Shown piece by piece: positions 5,100 to 7,437 of a stretch of DNA of 7,437 nucleotides. The notes below the pieces were generated by a model. That model worked only from the letters and a program-made list of their open reading frames with translations, did no database searches and was not told the origin of the DNA. This DNA comes from JAHJGG01 sp041658785 (GTDB taxonomy: Bacteria; Patescibacteriota; Patescibacteriia; Magasanikbacterales; UBA922). A program made the position numbers and the translations under genes. Numbering within the stretch: position 1 is the stretch's first letter; every line of letters begins with the position of its first letter. Where the stretch lies: assembly GCA_041658785.1 (NCBI GenBank), contig JBAZZL010000045.1, positions 1 to 7,437 on the forward strand. Direction: 5' to 3'.

Positions 5100-6383
5100 A
5101 TGCTAGAATTATACCAAAAGCTCAAAAACAACCCAGTTATCTACATCACTCGCGATATTGAACGCGCCTTAGGCCTGCCTCTGGATACCGAGGGCTATTT
5201 TATTATCTCAAATTCCACGGACTTTGCCAAGGGGCTTGCTGCCAAACAAACAAATATCTTGCTCATAAACGCGGAACGGCCATTGAACACGCTTGAACTT
5301 CTTTCGCGCGACGAAACAAGTGGATTTATTGAACGGATCAATAAACCGAATATACTTGTCTTCAAAAACAATCGGCTGATTGAGAAAATCTGTAAAAAAA
5401 GAAAATGGAATTTGCTCAATCCCTCTCCCGAATTATCCGCCAAAGTAGAGGAGAAAATTTTCCAGGTTGAGTGGCTGGGCGCGCTCGCCAAATATCTGCC
5501 GCCGCACCAAATCCAACTCTGCCGCGAGGTGAAGTGGCGAAACAAACCTTTTATCCTGCAATTTAATACGGCCCACACCGGCCTTGGCACAATTTTTATT
5601 GACGCCAAAGAACAACTGGCGGAAATTCAAAACAAATTTCCCAAACGTCCGGCGCGGGTTGCCAAATTTATTCATGGTCCAATTTTTACCAACAACAACA
5701 TCGTGGCGCCGGATAAAATTCTAATCGGCAACATCAATTACCAAATTACCGGCCTGTCGCCTTTTACCGACAACCCGTTCGCCACTATCGGCAACGACTG
5801 GAAACTGCCGCGCGGTAGCTTGTCGCAAAAACAAATAGAACAATATCACAAAATTGCCAATGACGTCGGCGCCAAACTCCGCGCGGACGGCTGGAAGGGA
5901 TTGTTTGGCATTGATATTATTTTAGAAGAAAAAACCGGCCGGCTATATTTGTTAGAGATCAACGCCCGCCAACCCGCGTCAGCTCCTTACGAGTCGCAAT
6001 TGCAACGATCAGCAATAAGCAATAAGCAGAGTACTTGTCCGCCCACTGGCGGAAGCAGTAAGCAGATTAGGCAAAACGACCAATTGCCCAATTACCCAAT
6101 TACCATTTTTGAAGCCCATTTAGCGGCGTTATTAAATCTAGATCTAAGTTCCTACGAACTTATCAAAATAAAAGCCGGTGCTCAAATTATCCAGCGTATC
6201 ACCGCGTTCCGCCACACGATGAGTAACGAACGGATCAATAATATCAAACATAAAGGTTTTAATGTTATTCCTTACGAACGCAACATCGCTCCCGGCGCGG
6301 AACTCCTGCGCATGCAGACCGCTGGGTCAATCATGAAAAGCCATAATATTTTAAATAAAACCGCTAGCCGACTAACGTTGTAA
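5100..6383 (+). CDS. ATP-grasp superfamily enzyme, substrate unknown, with an in-frame repeat insert
   Basis: This 427-residue protein should couple ATP cleavage to carboxylate-amine (or similar) ligation through an acyl phosphate. Residues 11-110 look like a pre-ATP-grasp alpha/beta domain. FILQFNTAHTGLGT (151-164) matches the strand plus glycine-rich loop over ATP. GLFGIDIILEEKTGRLYLLEINARQP (268-292) is the classic metal-binding end, with Asp272, Glu286 and Asn288 as likely magnesium ligands. Residues about 304-333 are low complexity (SNKQS, CPPTGGSS, QIRQNDQ) and are encoded by repeat DNA. The family fold resumes at TIFEAHLAALLNL. I cannot name the substrate or the subfamily. ATG 5100 was chosen because of the promoter, and because the upstream extension would be translated from the A/T promoter tract. 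The membrane protein gene follows after 7 nt. Confidence 0.8.
   Translation: MLELYQKLKNNPVIYITRDIERALGLPLDTEGYFIISNSTDFAKGLAAKQTNILLINAERPLNTLELLSRDETSGFIERINKPNILVFKNNRLIEKICKKRKWNLLNPSPELSAKVEEKIFQVEWLGALAKYLPPHQIQLCREVKWRNKPFILQFNTAHTGLGTIFIDAKEQLAEIQNKFPKRPARVAKFIHGPIFTNNNIVAPDKILIGNINYQITGLSPFTDNPFATIGNDWKLPRGSLSQKQIEQYHKIANDVGAKLRADGWKGLFGIDIILEEKTGRLYLLEINARQPASAPYESQLQRSAISNKQSTCPPTGGSSKQIRQNDQLPNYPITIFEAHLAALLNLDLSSYELIKIKAGAQIIQRITAFRHTMSNERINNIKHKGFNVIPYERNIAPGAELLRMQTAGSIMKSHNILNKTASRLTL
6011..6105 (+). repeat. Repeat element inserted in frame within the ATP-grasp gene
   Basis: Seen in order: heptamers AGCAATA at 6011-6017 and 6018-6024 with a variant at 6025-6031; a palindrome TCCGCC-CACT-GGCGGA at 6038-6053; heptamers AGCAGTA and AGCAGAT at 6054-6067; and three octamers AATTGCCC, AATTACCC and AATTACCA at about 6082-6105. 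The composition and layout are those of intergenic repeats, yet the frame stays open and adds about 30 residues. The insert lies just after the ATP-grasp metal-binding motif, in what is probably a surface loop. It resembles in principle the palindromic elements found within Rickettsia genes. Confidence 0.75.
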
Positions 6384-6390
6384 CAAACCT

Positions 6391-7275
6391 ATGCCCCCCG
6401 AACCCAACGAACAACCAAAAACCAACTCTCTTCCCCATGGTCCAGCCGCCTGGCGCTTGAATCTAAAATGGCTAATCGGCATTCTGCTGACCATAATTTT
6501 AGGCGTAACGCTTCTCTTGGGAGCGTTAATGTTATTGACCAATAAGAAAAACGCGGTGGATATTACTACTTTCGCGGTGGCCAGCATGTTCAGCCAGAAT
6601 GGCCTGGATGATGAAACCGAAATAAAAGAGGTAAGCCGAAAATTGGCGGCTTCGCGCGCCAACGCATTGCAACCGATTCCGGGATTAAACATCTCCGTAA
6701 CCAAAGAGGACTTTAATCTGGAAAATAAAACACCGCGCGAAGCGCGTTTGGCTTTTTTCCGTAAGCTCACGGAGCCGATTTATGATGAGGGCGCGGCGGG
6801 TTTGGCCAAGCTCGCGACCAACGCGGAAATGCGGCAGAGCATTGTGGAAGGCGCGAGGCCGCTCGCCATTGTTTCGGCCGCGAATCATCAAAAAATCCGC
6901 GGCGTTTTCATAATTTTCGCAATCATCTCCGCTCTACTGCTTATCTTCCTCTCGCTCTTGAGTTACCGCTCCGGCCGCCTGCTCTCTCCCGGCATTGTCT
7001 TAAGCCTCGCCGCCTTCCCCGGATCGCTCATTATGCTAGTGTTCTACGCGATTGAACAAAAAGGAATACCCGCTCCGGATGCCGCGGATCAGGGCCCGCT
7101 CGGCGCGTACGCTCCCATGGCCGCCGCTTTGGCGCCGCTCGTCGGCCAAGCAATCCGCCCGGCATTTCTGGCGCCGCTGGCTGTCGGTGTTTCGTTGATT
7201 ATTTTTGCGATTGTCTATGCTATCGCGAGCAAAATAATTTTTAAACTATCCGGAAAAAATAACATCGCTAAATAG
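6391..7275 (+). CDS. Four-helix membrane protein of unknown function
   Basis: I do not recognise this 294-residue protein. It shows four likely transmembrane helices, at about 27-50, 171-191, 197-222 and 260-285. Residues 51-170 form a large, mostly helical soluble segment with many charged residues. Arg22/Lys26, the short SYRSGR link and the lysine-rich tail suggest, by the positive-inside rule, that both ends are cytoplasmic and the 120-residue segment is outside. The second outside loop (223-259) is rich in Pro, Ala and Gly. No signal peptidase site, lipobox or catalytic motif is evident. It starts 7 nt after the ATP-grasp stop without a Shine-Dalgarno sequence, so it is probably cotranscribed and coupled. 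A joint role in modifying or exporting a small molecule is possible but unsupported. Confidence 0.75.
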   Translation: MPPEPNEQPKTNSLPHGPAAWRLNLKWLIGILLTIILGVTLLLGALMLLTNKKNAVDITTFAVASMFSQNGLDDETEIKEVSRKLAASRANALQPIPGLNISVTKEDFNLENKTPREARLAFFRKLTEPIYDEGAAGLAKLATNAEMRQSIVEGARPLAIVSAANHQKIRGVFIIFAIISALLLIFLSLLSYRSGRLLSPGIVLSLAAFPGSLIMLVFYAIEQKGIPAPDAADQGPLGAYAPMAAALAPLVGQAIRPAFLAPLAVGVSLIIFAIVYAIASKIIFKLSGKNNIAK

Positions 7276-7332
7276 ATACGCGAATTTAACTGCGGCAAAA
7301 AACGGTGTTTCATAATTCACATATTTTTTTGT

Positions 7333-7437
7333 ATGATTACCCAAACCCTCTCCCCGCAATCAATGGAAGTACTCCGCTCCTACCTCCGCCTCCCCTTCCC
7401 GAACAAGAACATCTCCTGCCCCTATTTCAACAACCGC
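7333..7437 (+). CDS. Partial conserved hypothetical protein, N-terminus only
   Basis: An open frame begins at ATG 7333 and runs off the right edge after 35 codons with no stop. The peptide opens MITQTLSPQSMEVLRSYL and includes LPFPNKNISCPYFNNR. From memory this resembles the start of an uncharacterised protein family common in Parcubacteria-type genomes, whose later part contains a GIDCSGF-type cysteine motif. That part is not in the window and I cannot confirm it. The 57-nt gap after the membrane protein gene holds a possible CATAAT -10 (7311-7316), but no clear -35, terminator or Shine-Dalgarno sequence. Readthrough from the upstream pair is equally possible. Confidence 0.55.
   Translation, partial: MITQTLSPQSMEVLRSYLRLPFPNKNISCPYFNNR

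Noticed and set aside
5195..5608. 137-codon open frame antisense to the ATP-grasp gene
   Set aside because: The plus-strand frame has clear ATP-grasp motifs. The antisense product has no recognisable motif and its start lies inside the gene.
6011..6105. Pseudogene or assembly error in the ATP-grasp gene
   Set aside because: The frame is open on both sides and the downstream part continues as a plausible protein to a normal stop, so an in-frame insertion explains it better than decay.
6372..6770. 132-codon open frame antisense to the membrane protein gene
   Set aside because: The composition is Arg/Ser-rich as expected from a complement of membrane-helix codons, with no promoter, ribosome site or motif.

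Overview
The window looks like chromosomal DNA from a small-genome bacterium, most probably a Candidate Phyla Radiation (Patescibacteria) member. This is inference. It rests on the compact gene set, a short-form SpeA, a bacterial deoxyhypusine-synthase-like enzyme, a truncated gene at the right edge that resembles a family I remember from Parcubacteria-type genomes, starts that mostly lack Shine-Dalgarno sequences, and gaps filled with short 7-9 bp repeats. All complete genes read through with the standard bacterial code.

Layout. Minus strand, read right to left from 4969: murB (peptidoglycan precursor synthesis), speA (arginine decarboxylase), speB (agmatinase), a deoxyhypusine-synthase-like gene, and a short ribosome hibernation factor gene (hpf). 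A probable rho-independent terminator follows at 62-90. Past it, a good sigma70-type promoter points off the left edge. Plus strand from 5100: an ATP-grasp enzyme of unknown substrate, a four-helix membrane protein of unknown function 7 nt behind it, and the first 35 codons of a third gene. The two transcription units diverge from an AT-rich spacer at 4970-5099.

How the genes work together. SpeA and SpeB would convert arginine to agmatine and then to putrescine. The deoxyhypusine-synthase-like protein keeps the catalytic Lys/Trp/Glu of its family but has lost several spermidine-binding residues, and bacteria have no eIF5A substrate. It is therefore best read as the last step of a polyamine pathway, for example homospermidine-type synthesis. 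Polyamine supply next to a ribosome hibernation factor is suggestive only.

The most unusual content is repeat DNA. Four loci carry arrays of 7-9 bp units, each with its own unit. Two of them form long imperfect inverted repeats that fill the hpf/DHS-like and speA/murB gaps almost exactly. A third type sits in frame inside the ATP-grasp gene and adds about 30 low-complexity residues just after the metal-binding motif. The speA/murB inverted repeat lies just downstream of a perfect TATAAT, so it may be the entire 5' leader of speA. No tRNA, rRNA, CRISPR array, insertion sequence or phage gene was recognised.
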